The notes under the pieces: generated by a model
What the model saw: only the letters and a program-made list of their open reading frames with translations
What the model was told of the DNA's origin: nothing
Databases searched by the model: none
Translations under genes and position numbers: made by a program
Source of the DNA: Poseidonocella sedimentorum
Lineage (GTDB): Bacteria; Pseudomonadota; Alphaproteobacteria; Rhodobacterales; Rhodobacteraceae
Direction: 5' to 3'
Assembly (NCBI RefSeq): GCF_900116005.1
Contig: NZ_FOYI01000006.1
Span: forward strand, 165,941 to 229,940
DNA length: 64,000 nt
Shown: positions 52,124 through 60,231 of the stretch, piece by piece
Position numbering within the stretch: the first letter of the stretch is position 1
Layout: each line of letters starts with the position of its first letter

Positions 52124-53319
52124 CGTGCAGCCACGTCAGGCCTTTGTGTCGACTTGGGGTATGCCGCGACCACCATCGCAAGCAGATTTTCAGCCGGTCG
52201 GGCCAACGCATCGGTGACCGGCAGCCCGAGGCTGAGTGATTGGGCCGCGATAGTGGCGGTGATTTCGGCCTCAGACATCCCCTCGTGGTTGAGCGTGATG
52301 CCGATGACCTTGGTATCGGCAAAGGCCTCGATCAAGGCGATCTCACTTGCCGCAGACGGCATCGGCATATCGGGAAAGTCACAGCGGTGCGCACGTTTCG
52401 GAGCGTGCTGAAGGATGACAGCATCCGGCTGGCTCCCCCGAAGGATAAAGGCGGAAGTACAAAACGCGGGATGGCTCAATGCGCCTTGGCCTTCGATCAA
52501 GATGATATCCGGTTGCTCCGCTTCGGAAGCCGCAACAATCGCGCCTTCAAGTTCGCCGCAGCAAAATTGAGGCGGTATGGCGTCCATCGCGATGCCGTAT
52601 TTTGCTCCCTGCATCAGGCCGGTCTGGCCTGTGCCGACAAGCACTGTCTTGATGCCCTGCGCATTCAGAGCCCGGGCCAAAACGGTCGCCGTTGTCCGCT
52701 TGCCGATCGCGCAATCAGTCCCAAGAATGGCAATCCGCAGCGCCTTTACCCCAGCAACACTGCCATCAAACAGGCGCATGTCCTTGCTGGGTTTCGGCTT
52801 GCGGATGTCGCGGATCGTGACATTTCGAACTGACGCTGCGTTGGATATTTCTGGGTCATCACCCAAATACTCATGCAGCCCGCTTACGATGTTCATGCCA
52901 AGCTCAATCGCTTGGAGAACGACGCTTCGATCCGCAGTCGAAAGACGACCTGTTGACGGGGCCATCCCATAGATCAGCGTATCGGGGATGACGTCTTCAT
53001 GGGCAACTGCGGCGTCCAGATGACCAAAGATTGGTATGCTGTTGCTTGCGTCGTCTAGAACGGATCCGCTGTCTTGCCCGCTACAGGTGCTGTCGATGAC
53101 GGAAAGGATACGATAGGCTTGGGAATGGCGCACAAGGCCATTTGCCGTCTTGCCATCGATTTGCGCGAAGTTCCCTTCGCAATAGACGACTGCCGATGGT
53201 GGCGCTGAGACTTGCGTGATTGCCGGCGCATGTTTGGGGTTGCTGCCGGTCGATGGCGGCGCTTGCGCGCCTCTGACAGGACGGCGGATGGTGTCGACAG
53301 TTTGAGATTCGGTTTCCAT
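52120..53319 (-). CDS. DUF1611 protein with P-loop domain (DgcN-like)
   Basis: 399 residues. An N-terminal extension (~60) is followed by a domain with DTLIYGMAPSTGRLS and GLHEYLGDDPE, then a C-terminal P-loop domain with GTDCAIGKRTT (Walker A-like, ~residue 205) and DIILIEGQGALSHPA. This is the DUF1611 layout; one member, DgcN, has been reported to N-acetylate D-glutamate in a marine bacterium together with a racemase-like enzyme. Here the partner is a PLP racemase of another fold, so an N-acyl amino acid pathway with chirality change is a reasonable guess. ATG at 53319 follows AAAGGGA. Confidence 0.85.
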   Translation of the reverse strand: METESQTVDTIRRPVRGAQAPPSTGSNPKHAPAITQVSAPPSAVVYCEGNFAQIDGKTANGLVRHSQAYRILSVIDSTCSGQDSGSVLDDASNSIPIFGHLDAAVAHEDVIPDTLIYGMAPSTGRLSTADRSVVLQAIELGMNIVSGLHEYLGDDPEISNAASVRNVTIRDIRKPKPSKDMRLFDGSVAGVKALRIAILGTDCAIGKRTTATVLARALNAQGIKTVLVGTGQTGLMQGAKYGIAMDAIPPQFCCGELEGAIVAASEAEQPDIILIEGQGALSHPAFCTSAFILRGSQPDAVILQHAPKRAHRCDFPDMPMPSAASEIALIEAFADTKVIGITLNHEGMSEAEITATIAAQSLSLGLPVTDALARPAENLLAMVVAAYPKSTQRPDVAAR

Positions 53320-53787
53320 TGTAGTTCCCTTTGTGATCGGCACGGAGGACAGAACTGTCCTCACCTGCGCATGTCGAAAGTCTTGGTGTCGTGCTTTGCG
53401 CCTGGTCGCCAAGGACGCACAGCCCCGTCGATTTTTGGAATCTTTTTGGTGCATTCCCATCGGTTGCCCGACCTATCCAGATGCGCATAATCGGGAACGT
53501 TCATGACTTCTCATGTCTCGTCTGTAGCGTCGTTTGCACGTTCGCAACTCCACCCTGTGCAGCAGCTTGCGTCGCCGAAATATGCGTTTGCAGGGATCGC
53601 GGCGGCTGCGCACAGACCAGCCTGTTCAAACAAGCCACGCTCACATGTTCAGGGCTGACCGTCTCCAGATCCATTCAGATAGGCGTCGGCCGGAACCGCG
53701 CTGGCAGTACACTGGTCGCGATTTGCTTCAAACCGCGTTCGTACGTCCGCATGGAGCCGAATGGGGCAGTTGCCCGGGGATACCCCC
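53320..53787. other. Intergenic stretch upstream of the DUF1611 operon
   Basis: 468 bases without a convincing gene; several overlapping open frames on both strands show no codon bias or family resemblance. It should carry the promoter of the DUF1611-racemase operon at its left end and the terminator of the small-gene operon at its right. No strong repeat was noticed. Confidence 0.45.
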
Positions 53788-53976
53788 CTAAGTTTCTGCA
53801 CTGGCGGTCTCAGGCATCGGCTGACTGGCGATTTGCGCAAATGTAGGTAGTGCACTCAGCAGGACTGCAATAATCGACCCGATAAATAGGCCCATGATTA
53901 TCGGTATGTCCGCTGCGATATGAGCAATGTGAGATCGAGGGGGGGGCGGCTCCGTTGACTGTGATCTACGATCCAT
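53788..53976 (-). CDS. Possible small single-pass membrane protein
   Basis: 62 residues from the ATG at 53976, which overlaps the end of the upstream gene by 11 bases. A short polar, Pro-rich head (STEPPPPRSHIAHIAADI) is followed by one hydrophobic helix PIIMGLFIGSIIAVLLSALP and a polar tail. The overlap suggests translational coupling. No family is recognised; it may be spurious, but the clean membrane helix favours a real gene. Confidence 0.5.
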   Translation of the reverse strand: MDRRSQSTEPPPPRSHIAHIAADIPIIMGLFIGSIIAVLLSALPTFAQIASQPMPETASAET

Positions 53977-54319
53977 CCAACTCAAGCTCCGCAAGACACG
54001 CGTCCGCCAGATCGCGGTTTGGGGTATCTGTACCCGGCAAAGTGGCCCAGCCGGTTTCCATCATCGCATTGCGCTGCTGAAAGCCGGACGCTTCTCGAAG
54101 CGTTGCCAGTATTGCGACGCGTTCCGCATCCGCTCGTGAAAGGTCGAGACAGACCGGCACCATGGCCAGGGTAACTTGCTCTGCGGCAAGGTTGTCGGCC
54201 ATCTCACGGGCGCCGCCAGACGTGGTCCAGCCGCCCCAGGTGAAGCCAAGAACAGAGACAGCAACTGCGCCAATCAATGCGCCGTAAACACCGGGTTTCG
54301 TCCATTCGGGAAATGTCAT
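53966..54319 (-). CDS. Hypothetical protein with N-terminal membrane anchor
   Basis: 117 residues from the ATG at 54319. FPEWTKPGVYGALIGAVAVSVLGFTWGGWTT gives one transmembrane helix, then a soluble part with conserved-looking VTLAMVPVCLDLSRAD and DACLAELEL, containing a Cys pair ~55 apart. I have seen similar proteins in Rhizobiales and other alphaproteobacteria, always hypothetical. It overlaps the upstream gene by 4 bases and is clearly in one operon with it. Confidence 0.72.
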   Translation of the reverse strand: MTFPEWTKPGVYGALIGAVAVSVLGFTWGGWTTSGGAREMADNLAAEQVTLAMVPVCLDLSRADAERVAILATLREASGFQQRNAMMETGWATLPGTDTPNRDLADACLAELELDGS

Positions 54320-54630
54320 TTTTGTTCCTTTGGCGGAGAAAGCGCCGCATCGCTGTGATAGTTCGTCTCGGTCTTGGCCTGATCCCGGCTCAGCGCCTTT
54401 GTCAGGTCGTTTTCGGAAATCGCGCGCAACTCTGTATGTCCCGCATGGCTGCCCCTGCCGCGCACGGTCAGTTGGGTCGCCGTCCGTCGGTAGGCTTCGA
54501 AGCTCAACCCCTGGAGAAGCTCTTCTTCGACGAGAACTTCGTACTCTCCAGCCGGCAGTTCGTCCGGGTATCCCGACAGGGTGAACGGGTTGGAAAACGT
54601 CACCGTCGATCTGGTCGACCGCAGGGTCAT
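54316..54630 (-). CDS. Conserved hypothetical protein
   Basis: 104 residues. The N-terminal half looks like a small beta-rich domain (TVTFSNPFTLSGYPDELPAGEYEVLVEEELLQGLSFEAYRRTATQL), the C-terminal half is polar. Similar short proteins occur in alphaproteobacterial islands; the function is unknown. It is the first gene of a three-gene leftward operon, coupled by a 4-base overlap to the membrane-anchored protein. A 273-base spacer separates it from the divergent gene at 54904. Confidence 0.7.
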   Translation of the reverse strand: MTLRSTRSTVTFSNPFTLSGYPDELPAGEYEVLVEEELLQGLSFEAYRRTATQLTVRGRGSHAGHTELRAISENDLTKALSRDQAKTETNYHSDAALSPPKEQK

Positions 54631-54903
54631 CTCTGATCTCCGAAATGTTGGCAGGTCTGTCGCTCACCACTGGTAACGGCCCTTGGGATCCCGGGCCTGA
54701 CCAGTCGAACGATTTCTCCGGTTATAGCTCATGATCGCTCGCCTGGCGCTGACGCATGTTAGTGCCTGGCGCCGTCACCGGTTGCGAACTCCCGGGGGGC
54801 AAACGAGAGCACTGACCTGTGTAAGGGCGGCGAGACCGACCTGCGTGTACCCTTTGGAAAACAGGGGCGATCTGCGTTCCTGCAACTCTTGAAAGGATTG
54901 GCG

Positions 54904-55329
54904 ATGGCCGACCCCAATGTTCTCAACCCGCACCCGCCCGAATTCGACCGGTTTCTCCAGGCATACGTCGGCGAGGACCGGAACGGCTATGCCGTGACCG
55001 TGCTCTCCACGCTGGCGCGGCTCGGTCTCGATCCATGGAAGGAAACCGCTGAGCTGGTCGCGCTGGGGCGCGATGCGGCGCGAACACGGTTGGGCAAACG
55101 CCTTGCGCGATTTCCGGATGTTCCCACGCTCGCAACCGATCACGGCAGGGTAGCAGGAGACTTGAGCCGGCTGCTTCCGGAAAGCCTCCCGTCGCAAACC
55201 CTGAAACGCGCTGCCTCGACGGTGGCCATTGGCCGCCCGGGTACAAGCGGCGCGATCTGGGCCGTGCTCGCGATCATCTTCGTGCTGATTCAAATGTTCA
55301 TGGTTGGCGGGTCGGGGTCCGGCGAATGA
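54904..55329 (+). CDS. Hypothetical protein with C-terminal membrane anchor
   Basis: 141 residues from the ATG at 54904 (GAAAGGA upstream). A soluble, mostly helical part (EFDRFLQAYVGEDRNGYAVTVLSTLARLGLDPWKETAELVALG) ends in one hydrophobic segment AIWAVLAIIFVLIQMFMVGG, so it is a tail-anchored-like protein. No family with known role. Its stop overlaps the start of the next gene (ATGA), making an operon of two. Confidence 0.72.
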   Translation: MADPNVLNPHPPEFDRFLQAYVGEDRNGYAVTVLSTLARLGLDPWKETAELVALGRDAARTRLGKRLARFPDVPTLATDHGRVAGDLSRLLPESLPSQTLKRAASTVAIGRPGTSGAIWAVLAIIFVLIQMFMVGGSGSGE

Positions 55330-55739
55330 CCGTTTCCGCCAAGACATCGACGCCAATGGGTCATTCTGCGCACAAGACCGGGACGCTATCGCCGCGCGAA
55401 CAGGGCGTTCTGTGGGACATGGAGGAACACTTCTGGACCAGTGGCGCGGACAACGCGCGGGCGACCACAGCGAGCAACGCCATCATGATATTGCCCTATC
55501 CGCCCGGCATCCTGCAGGGCGACCAGATCTGGACCCATCTAAAGCAGAGCAGCGGCTGGCGCTCCGTCGCCATGGCCGAACGTCGCGTCACGCGGTGTCA
55601 TGACTTCGCCATTCTCACCTACCGTGTCTCGGCTGAGAAAGCCGACGTCCCGATCTACAAAGCACTCTGCGCCTCAACATATCTCAACGACGACGACACC
55701 TGGCTGAGAATCTCCCACCAGCAAACCATTGGGGGCTGA
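55326..55739 (+). CDS. SnoaL/NTF2-like (DUF4440-type) protein
   Basis: 137 residues. The region LSPREQGVLWDMEEHFWTSGADNARATTASNAIMILPYPPGIL and a C-terminal strand set (RCHDFAILTYRVSAEKA...ALCASTYLNDDDTWLRISHQQT) fit the cone-shaped NTF2-like fold of DUF4440 proteins, which bind small molecules or act as hydratases/isomerases. The specific activity is unknown. It is coupled to the membrane-anchored protein upstream. Confidence 0.7.
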   Translation: MTVSAKTSTPMGHSAHKTGTLSPREQGVLWDMEEHFWTSGADNARATTASNAIMILPYPPGILQGDQIWTHLKQSSGWRSVAMAERRVTRCHDFAILTYRVSAEKADVPIYKALCASTYLNDDDTWLRISHQQTIGG

Positions 55740-55951
55740 GCGCCGCGTCATTCGAGCTGCCGCACGCGCCGAGACTAACCTGCGTCAGTGCTGCATGGCG
55801 TTGATATCGGCTAGGTGAGATGTGCCCGCCGAATATTTGGCGAGGCATTTTTTTCCGAGTACCCGAGAAGCGTGTGGGCGTGTTGACCCCGAAAGGGTTC
55901 GCATGTCGGCACGCTTCTTATTTCTCGGAACGTCCAGAAAGGACATTCCCA

Positions 55952-56140
55952 ATGACACCCGAACAGATCAAGACAGCCGACAAGATGACCTCCGTTAAGG
56001 CCGCTTGGGACAAGGCACCCTCAGGCCCGAAGAAAGATTCGGCGCTGAAGCATTACCAGGCGGCCGAGAAGGCAAACACGGCAAAGAACGACGCCGAGAC
56101 CAACAAGGAACTCGACGCGGCGACCCACGCCCTCGCCTGA
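55952..56140 (+). CDS. Small hydrophilic hypothetical protein
   Basis: 62 residues from the ATG at 55952 with AAAGGA upstream. TPEQIKTADKMTSVKAAWDK then a Lys/Ala/Asn-rich helical part ending ELDAATHALA. Soluble, no Cys. Almost identical short proteins recur in alphaproteobacteria as far as I remember; the role is unknown. It stands alone after 212 bases without a gene, and is convergent with the Crp/Fnr regulator. Confidence 0.7.
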   Translation: MTPEQIKTADKMTSVKAAWDKAPSGPKKDSALKHYQAAEKANTAKNDAETNKELDAATHALA

Positions 56141-56199
56141 CCTTCGGCGCCTGACCTGATCACCGGGGTCGCCTGCCAAACACGGGGGGGGCGGCCCTC

Positions 56200-56934
56200 T
56201 CATTTCAGAAGCGGTCCGATCTGATCCAGATAGGCGGGATCAAACTCGGCAAGGTCCACCAGCCGGTCATGATCATGAATCGTAACATGACCGTCGCGGA
56301 AGGTGACACGCCCACTCTCGCGAAGCTGCCGCAGGACCCGGTTCACGTGAACTGCACTCAGACCCAGGGCATCTGCGAGGTGGTATTGTGTCAGCGGACA
56401 ATCGTACCCGTCCTTGCTTCCCATGCCCACCAGTGCGAGGCGCGATGCCAGTTCCAGCAGGAAATGCGCCATTCGGGCGTCCGCGTCGCGCCGGCCGATC
56501 CCGACGAGATGCTCCACGACCATCGCCTCGTCCCTTGACGCCGCCCAGAGGATTGCGGTCGCCAGGCGCGGGGTCTGCGCGAACGCGTCCAGAAGATCGC
56601 TCGTCATCACTTCGGCAGCCTCGATGTCCACGATGGGCTCAAAACTGTGGTCCGAGGTGCGCAAGAGAACACTTCGCAACCCAAGGAAATCCCCCGGCAC
56701 CTGGAAATCCACGATTTGCCGCGTCCCGTCGGCCTGTAGCTTGTAGGAACAGACCCAACCTGCGGAAAGAATGTAGGCGGCCTGAGACGACTGGCCCTGA
56801 TGGACCATATCGCGCCCCGCGACAAAGGACCTGCGGCGTTCGTGCAGTCGTTCAAGCACGGCCAATTCGACCTCCGACAAGGCGACGAAGGCTGAAAGCT
56901 TGCGTGTAAGGGGGCTGTGTTCAACCAATGTCAT
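56200..56934 (-). CDS. Crp/Fnr family transcriptional regulator
   Basis: 244 residues. A cyclic-nucleotide-binding fold (~15-135, RRSFVAGRDMVHQGQSSQAAYILSAGWVCSYKLQADGTRQIVDFQVPGDFLGL) precedes a C-terminal HTH_Crp_2 (YHLADALGLSAVHVNRVLRQLRESGRV). No N-terminal Fe-S cysteines, so it is not Fnr-like. The effector is unknown. Many copies of this subgroup occur in Rhizobiales islands next to the same small hypothetical genes. The start is the ATG at 56934; 149 bases separate it from the divergent small gene. Confidence 0.88.
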   Translation of the reverse strand: MTLVEHSPLTRKLSAFVALSEVELAVLERLHERRRSFVAGRDMVHQGQSSQAAYILSAGWVCSYKLQADGTRQIVDFQVPGDFLGLRSVLLRTSDHSFEPIVDIEAAEVMTSDLLDAFAQTPRLATAILWAASRDEAMVVEHLVGIGRRDADARMAHFLLELASRLALVGMGSKDGYDCPLTQYHLADALGLSAVHVNRVLRQLRESGRVTFRDGHVTIHDHDRLVDLAEFDPAYLDQIGPLLK

Positions 56935-57083
56935 TGGGGCCTCATGGCATGTTGGAACCCGAGAGCGGAAATCGGCCCGGACACTGCTCTGGATCAGTCG
57001 AGCATAGAGCATTTCCTGCGAGAAGTGCGGAAGCATTTGAACCTCACCGTTCCCGGTTCACGATGCCAAGAAAGGAAACCAGG

Positions 57084-57320
57084 ATGTCCACGACGAGCGA
57101 ACATGCAGGCCAGGCCGCCCTATCGATCTGCGAGGCGCTGCTGCTTGCCTTGAACGATCGCGAGTTGCTGCCGGAGCACGAGATCGTGGGAATTCTTCGC
57201 GACGCTGCCGCGACGCACGAGAACGCCGTCGGCACCGAACTCGAAACGGAGAGGCACCGCGCTGTCGCGGACCTGATCAACGCGATCATCGCTGGCGGTA
57301 ACTCGGTTCGACGCTTGTGA
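57084..57320 (+). CDS. Small conserved hypothetical protein
   Basis: 78 residues from the ATG at 57084 (AAAGGAAACCAGG upstream). Helical and acidic: QAALSICEALLLALNDRELLPEHEIVGILRDAAATHENA, ending IIAGGNSVRRL. The pattern ALSICE..LLLAL...DAA..H and the GGNSV tail recurs in a small uncharacterised family in alphaproteobacteria. It is divergent from the Crp/Fnr gene, so it may be its target. Confidence 0.72.
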   Translation: MSTTSEHAGQAALSICEALLLALNDRELLPEHEIVGILRDAAATHENAVGTELETERHRAVADLINAIIAGGNSVRRL

Positions 57321-57414
57321 CGCCGAGCTTCAACGAACTGCAGGAGCAGTTATGGATATCAATTGATCGGACGCCAAAAGACCAAGTCAACACGCAGGAT
57401 CAGGAGAAATTCAA

Positions 57415-57549
57415 ATGTCCAAGGGCGACAAGAAACGTGGCAACCGAGAAGCGAAGAAGCCGAAAAAGGTGAAGGAAAAGGTCGTGGCAACAGCAGACTT
57501 CACGAAGGGCAAAGCCTTGACCAATCTCGGAGAGCACAAGAAGAAATAG
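57415..57549 (+). CDS. 44-residue Lys-rich protein
   Basis: A short ORF from the ATG at 57415 with AGGAGA 7 bases upstream. It begins SKGDKKRGNREAKKPKKVK and ends LGEHKKK; about one third of residues are Lys. It resembles a widespread tiny family in proteobacteria (typically beginning SKG-S-RGNREPKKPKK) that is usually missed by gene finders. Possibly nucleic-acid binding (inference from charge). It lies 94 bases after the 78-residue gene. Confidence 0.7.
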   Translation: MSKGDKKRGNREAKKPKKVKEKVVATADFTKGKALTNLGEHKKK

Positions 57550-57890
57550 GTCGCGGCCCAAGCCCCTGTATATCACTGGAGACAGAGACAGGCGGCGGGG
57601 AGAGACGTGGCGACATTCTGCATCGAGTAGTGTCTGGCGCCCGGAAAATCGACGATAAAGGTTGCCGGGGAACTGCGTAGTGCGCGACATCTATATGGAA
57701 GCCGCAACTTGGCGAATTCCACTGCGTGCCTGATCTCACATGACTGAATAGTCTCTCAGCATCTCCGCGATCGCCGACTGCCCTGACTGCAGGGCCAGTT
57801 CCTCGGCTACCCTCTTTTGAAATTTCTGCCTGTTCTCGGCAACGGACGGACAGGCGCCAAGCCCTCCACGGTCAGAAAAGACCGTCACGA
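57550..57890. other. Non-coding stretch before the integrase remnant
   Basis: 341 bases in which I see no real gene. It may contain degraded parts of the recombinase whose C-terminus is visible at 57891-58067, but no frame aligns convincingly. No tRNA or terminator is recognised. Confidence 0.4.
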
Positions 57891-58067
57891 ATGCTCGACC
57901 GGCACGCGGCGAAAAACTGTACCACGGTCGCAGAAATGGTCGCTACGGCGCAGAATCTTGGTCATTGCGATGTGGTCGCCACCCTGCGCCTCTATGGCCA
58001 GATCAGCCGGGGACGACAACGCGCATTGATCATGGGCCAGTCTTGCAATGATGCGCTGAAGGACTGA
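57891..58067 (+). pseudogene. Tyrosine recombinase, C-terminal fragment
   Basis: A 58-codon frame carries TTVAEMVATAQNLGHCDVVATLRLYGQISRGRQRALI, which matches the end of phage-type integrases: box III His in NLGH and the nucleophile Tyr in LRLYG, followed by the usual R-QxALI tail. The upstream catalytic Arg, Lys and box II are missing, so it is a remnant of an older element at the same site. It ends about 100 bases before the tRNA 3'-end copy. Confidence 0.6.
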
Positions 58068-58170
58068 TCTGACTACGGCGCAAAGAACCATTGCGCGGGG
58101 AATATATGAGGGAGCAGCTGATAAAATATTAGATTTTTGCCAACAAGTACAGCGCTCTATGCTGGTATGG

Positions 58171-58191
58171 TGGCGGAGACGAAGAGATTCG
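58171..58191 (-). repeat. tRNA-Ser 3'-end copy, probable attachment site
   Basis: On the minus strand the 21 bases read from the T-loop through the acceptor stem of a tRNA-Ser: T-loop end CGAAT, T-stem CTCTT, acceptor strand CGTCTCC, discriminator G (typical of serine tRNAs) and CCA. No upstream tRNA body is attached. Duplicated tRNA 3' ends mark one end of elements inserted by tyrosine recombinases; the intact integrase starts 162 bases away. The orientation predicts that the element extends to the right and the intact tRNA lies beyond 64000. Confidence 0.7.
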
Positions 58192-58352
58192 TATTCGCCG
58201 CGAAATGGCTCAAAAACTCCAAATTTTTATGGGTTATTGGCGAATTGACCCACTCAGATCTCAGCAAAATTGTGTAGCAAAATGTGGAGCGTCTCTTGAT
58301 CGCCGGAGGCGGTCTCAATACCAGTTGGAATACTGACAGAACGGACAGGCGG

Positions 58353-59675
58353 ATGGCAGGCATAACGAAGCGGAACGGGACCTGGCATCTGCGGATGCGC
58401 GTGCCCCGGCGATACGCCGGGGTGGAGGCTCGGGCGGAGATCCATCGCAGCCTGCGCACCGACAGCGAGCGGGAGGCGCGGGCGCGCCTGCCGGCGGCGG
58501 AGGCGGCGGTGCTGGCCGAGCTCGACTCGCGTCTGACGATGGGACAATCGCAGAGACCGGGCGATGTCTTCTCGGCAGCGGTTGCCCTGGCCGCAACGCG
58601 GGGCGTCACCTATCGCCAAGCCGACCATCTCGCGAGCGGGCCGCTCGAAGAGATCCTCGCGCGGCTCGACATGCTGAAGCCCTCCGACACCCCGCAGATT
58701 GCGCGCGCCCTTCTGGGTGGCGTCGAGGTGCCGCAGCTTATGCTGTCGGAGCTCGTCGAAGAAGTCGAACGGATCTGCGCCCACGATAACCGCTACAAGA
58801 GCGAGACGCAGATGCGCCTCTGGCGCAGTCCTCGGACCCGCGCGGTGGCGAATCTGATGGCCGGTCTCGGCGGCGATCGGCCGGTCCTCGCGCTGGAGGC
58901 CGGGGATGCACGGCGGCACAAGGCCTGGTGGCAGAAGCGCATCGAGAGGGAGGGCCAGAAGGCGGAGACCGCGAAGAAGGATTTTTCGAACATGTCGTCG
59001 ATGCTGGCGCATTACTACGACAGCCTCGAAATGGCCGAGCCGCCGCGCCCGTATCTCGGCGTGACCATCCGGGACCGGCACGCGGTCAAGAGCCGCAAGC
59101 CTGAGATTCCCGTGGATTGGATTACGGAGAAGTGGTTCGCGCCCGGGGCCTTCGACGGCCTCAACGACGAGGCCCGTGACATCCTGCTGATCTCCATCGA
59201 GACCGGCTGCCGCCAGGCGGAAATCCACGACCTGCCCTCCGACGCCATTGTGCTGGATGCGGTGATCCCGCACCTGCGGATCGCCTTCGAGGACGGCGAG
59301 GAGAAGCGGGAGGTCAAGAACACCTCCTCGGTCCGGCTCGTGCCGCTGGTCGGCGTGGCGCTGGCGGCCGCGCGGCGGCATCCGAACGGCTTCCCGCGCT
59401 ATCGCTACAAGCGCAGCTACTCGGCGATCATCAACGGCTACCTGCGCGACAACGACCTGATGCCGTCGCCGAAACACACGGCCGGCGGAACGCGGCATAC
59501 CTGGGAAAGCCGTCTGAAGGCGGCAGGTATTGCTTCGGATGATCGGGGAGAGATGATGGGCCACAGTGTAGCCTCGGCGCGAAACCGGGAGCTCTATGGC
59601 GACGAGATGCCCTTGGGGCGGAAGTTGGATCTGGCGAAGACGGTGGCGCTGGAGATGCCATGCCATTTGGATTGA
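58353..59675 (+). CDS. int: Tyrosine recombinase / site-specific integrase
   Basis: 440 residues. The N-terminus ITKRNGTWHLRMRVPRRY resembles the DUF6538 head of alphaproteobacterial integrases. Catalytic residues are Arg287 (TGCRQAEIHDL), Lys322 (VKNTSSVRLVPL), Arg381 (GTRHTWESRL), the box III His in MMGHS and nucleophile Tyr415 (ELYG). The position of the box II His (HxxR) appears to be Gly378, a known weak point in some family members. The ATG at 58353 is chosen over a GTG at 58284. It sits 162 bases inside the presumed left att site. Confidence 0.93.
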   Translation: MAGITKRNGTWHLRMRVPRRYAGVEARAEIHRSLRTDSEREARARLPAAEAAVLAELDSRLTMGQSQRPGDVFSAAVALAATRGVTYRQADHLASGPLEEILARLDMLKPSDTPQIARALLGGVEVPQLMLSELVEEVERICAHDNRYKSETQMRLWRSPRTRAVANLMAGLGGDRPVLALEAGDARRHKAWWQKRIEREGQKAETAKKDFSNMSSMLAHYYDSLEMAEPPRPYLGVTIRDRHAVKSRKPEIPVDWITEKWFAPGAFDGLNDEARDILLISIETGCRQAEIHDLPSDAIVLDAVIPHLRIAFEDGEEKREVKNTSSVRLVPLVGVALAAARRHPNGFPRYRYKRSYSAIINGYLRDNDLMPSPKHTAGGTRHTWESRLKAAGIASDDRGEMMGHSVASARNRELYGDEMPLGRKLDLAKTVALEMPCHLD

Positions 59676-59787
59676 TCAAGCAGGTGGCAAGATAAATTTA
59701 TGATCGCAGCAAGGTCTGCTATGCGGACAAAACTGTCATACGCGGGTGGGACGTCAATGACCGCTATCTATAGGGTTCTGTTCTTTT

Positions 59788-60120
59788 TCAATTCGTTGAA
59801 GGTCGCGCTTTTGCTTCCCACCAAGAATGCATTGCCTTGAACGCAGGCATCAGCCCGATAGCGACGTCGGTGGCGCTGTATTCCACCTTGGGGGGCACTT
59901 CAGCGTAGACCTTTCTGTCAACCAGACCATCACCTTCAAGAGCACGTAGCTGTTTTGTCAGCATCGTCTGCGTAATGTCTGGAATACCATGCCGAAGCTC
60001 TCCAAACCTCTTGGTGCCTTGAAAGATTAGTATCTGTAGTATCGACAGCTTCCACTTTCCACCGATCATTGCAAAGACCAGCGGTGCGGGGCAGAGGTTC
60101 AAATCGGAACCGTCGTTCAT
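59788..60120 (-). CDS. HxlR family transcriptional regulator
   Basis: 110 residues: a winged helix with FAMIGGKWKLSILQILIFQGTKRFGELRHGIPDITQTMLTKQLRALEGDGLVDRKVYAEVPPKVEYSATD, the full HxlR signature including the conserved N-terminal Cys (NLCPAP), which senses electrophiles or redox in several relatives. I start at the ATG at 60120 because GGAG lies 6 bases upstream; 60132 and 60141 also fit, but the last lies inside the operator. It is divergent from the SRPBCC gene and is in noticeably AT-rich DNA. Confidence 0.9.
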   Translation of the reverse strand: MNDGSDLNLCPAPLVFAMIGGKWKLSILQILIFQGTKRFGELRHGIPDITQTMLTKQLRALEGDGLVDRKVYAEVPPKVEYSATDVAIGLMPAFKAMHSWWEAKARPSTN

Positions 60121-60134
60121 GAGAGACTCCATTA

Positions 60135-60158
60135 GTATCATTTTGATACCTAAGTATC
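60135..60158. promoter_or_regulatory. Repeated half-sites between hxlR and SRPBCC genes
   Basis: GTATCA-TTT-TGATAC (60135-60149) is a perfect inverted repeat, and GATAC-CTAA-GTATC (60145-60158) is a second that shares the middle half-site. Three alternating GTATC half-sites thus fill the divergent spacer, a plausible HxlR-type operator controlling both genes. Confidence 0.7.
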
Positions 60159-60231
60159 AAAATTCTGCCTACTTTTCAAAGTAAATGTTTTGAGCAAATC
60201 TCAGCCCAAGAAACTGGATGGAGCTCTGAAA

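Noticed and set aside
53391..53846. 151-codon + strand frame upstream of the DUF1611 operon
   Set aside because: Cys/Arg-rich translation without a domain; it runs against the operon promoter region.
57817..58029. 70-codon + strand frame over the integrase remnant
   Set aside because: The other frame (57891-58067) carries the clear recombinase C-terminal motifs; this one does not.
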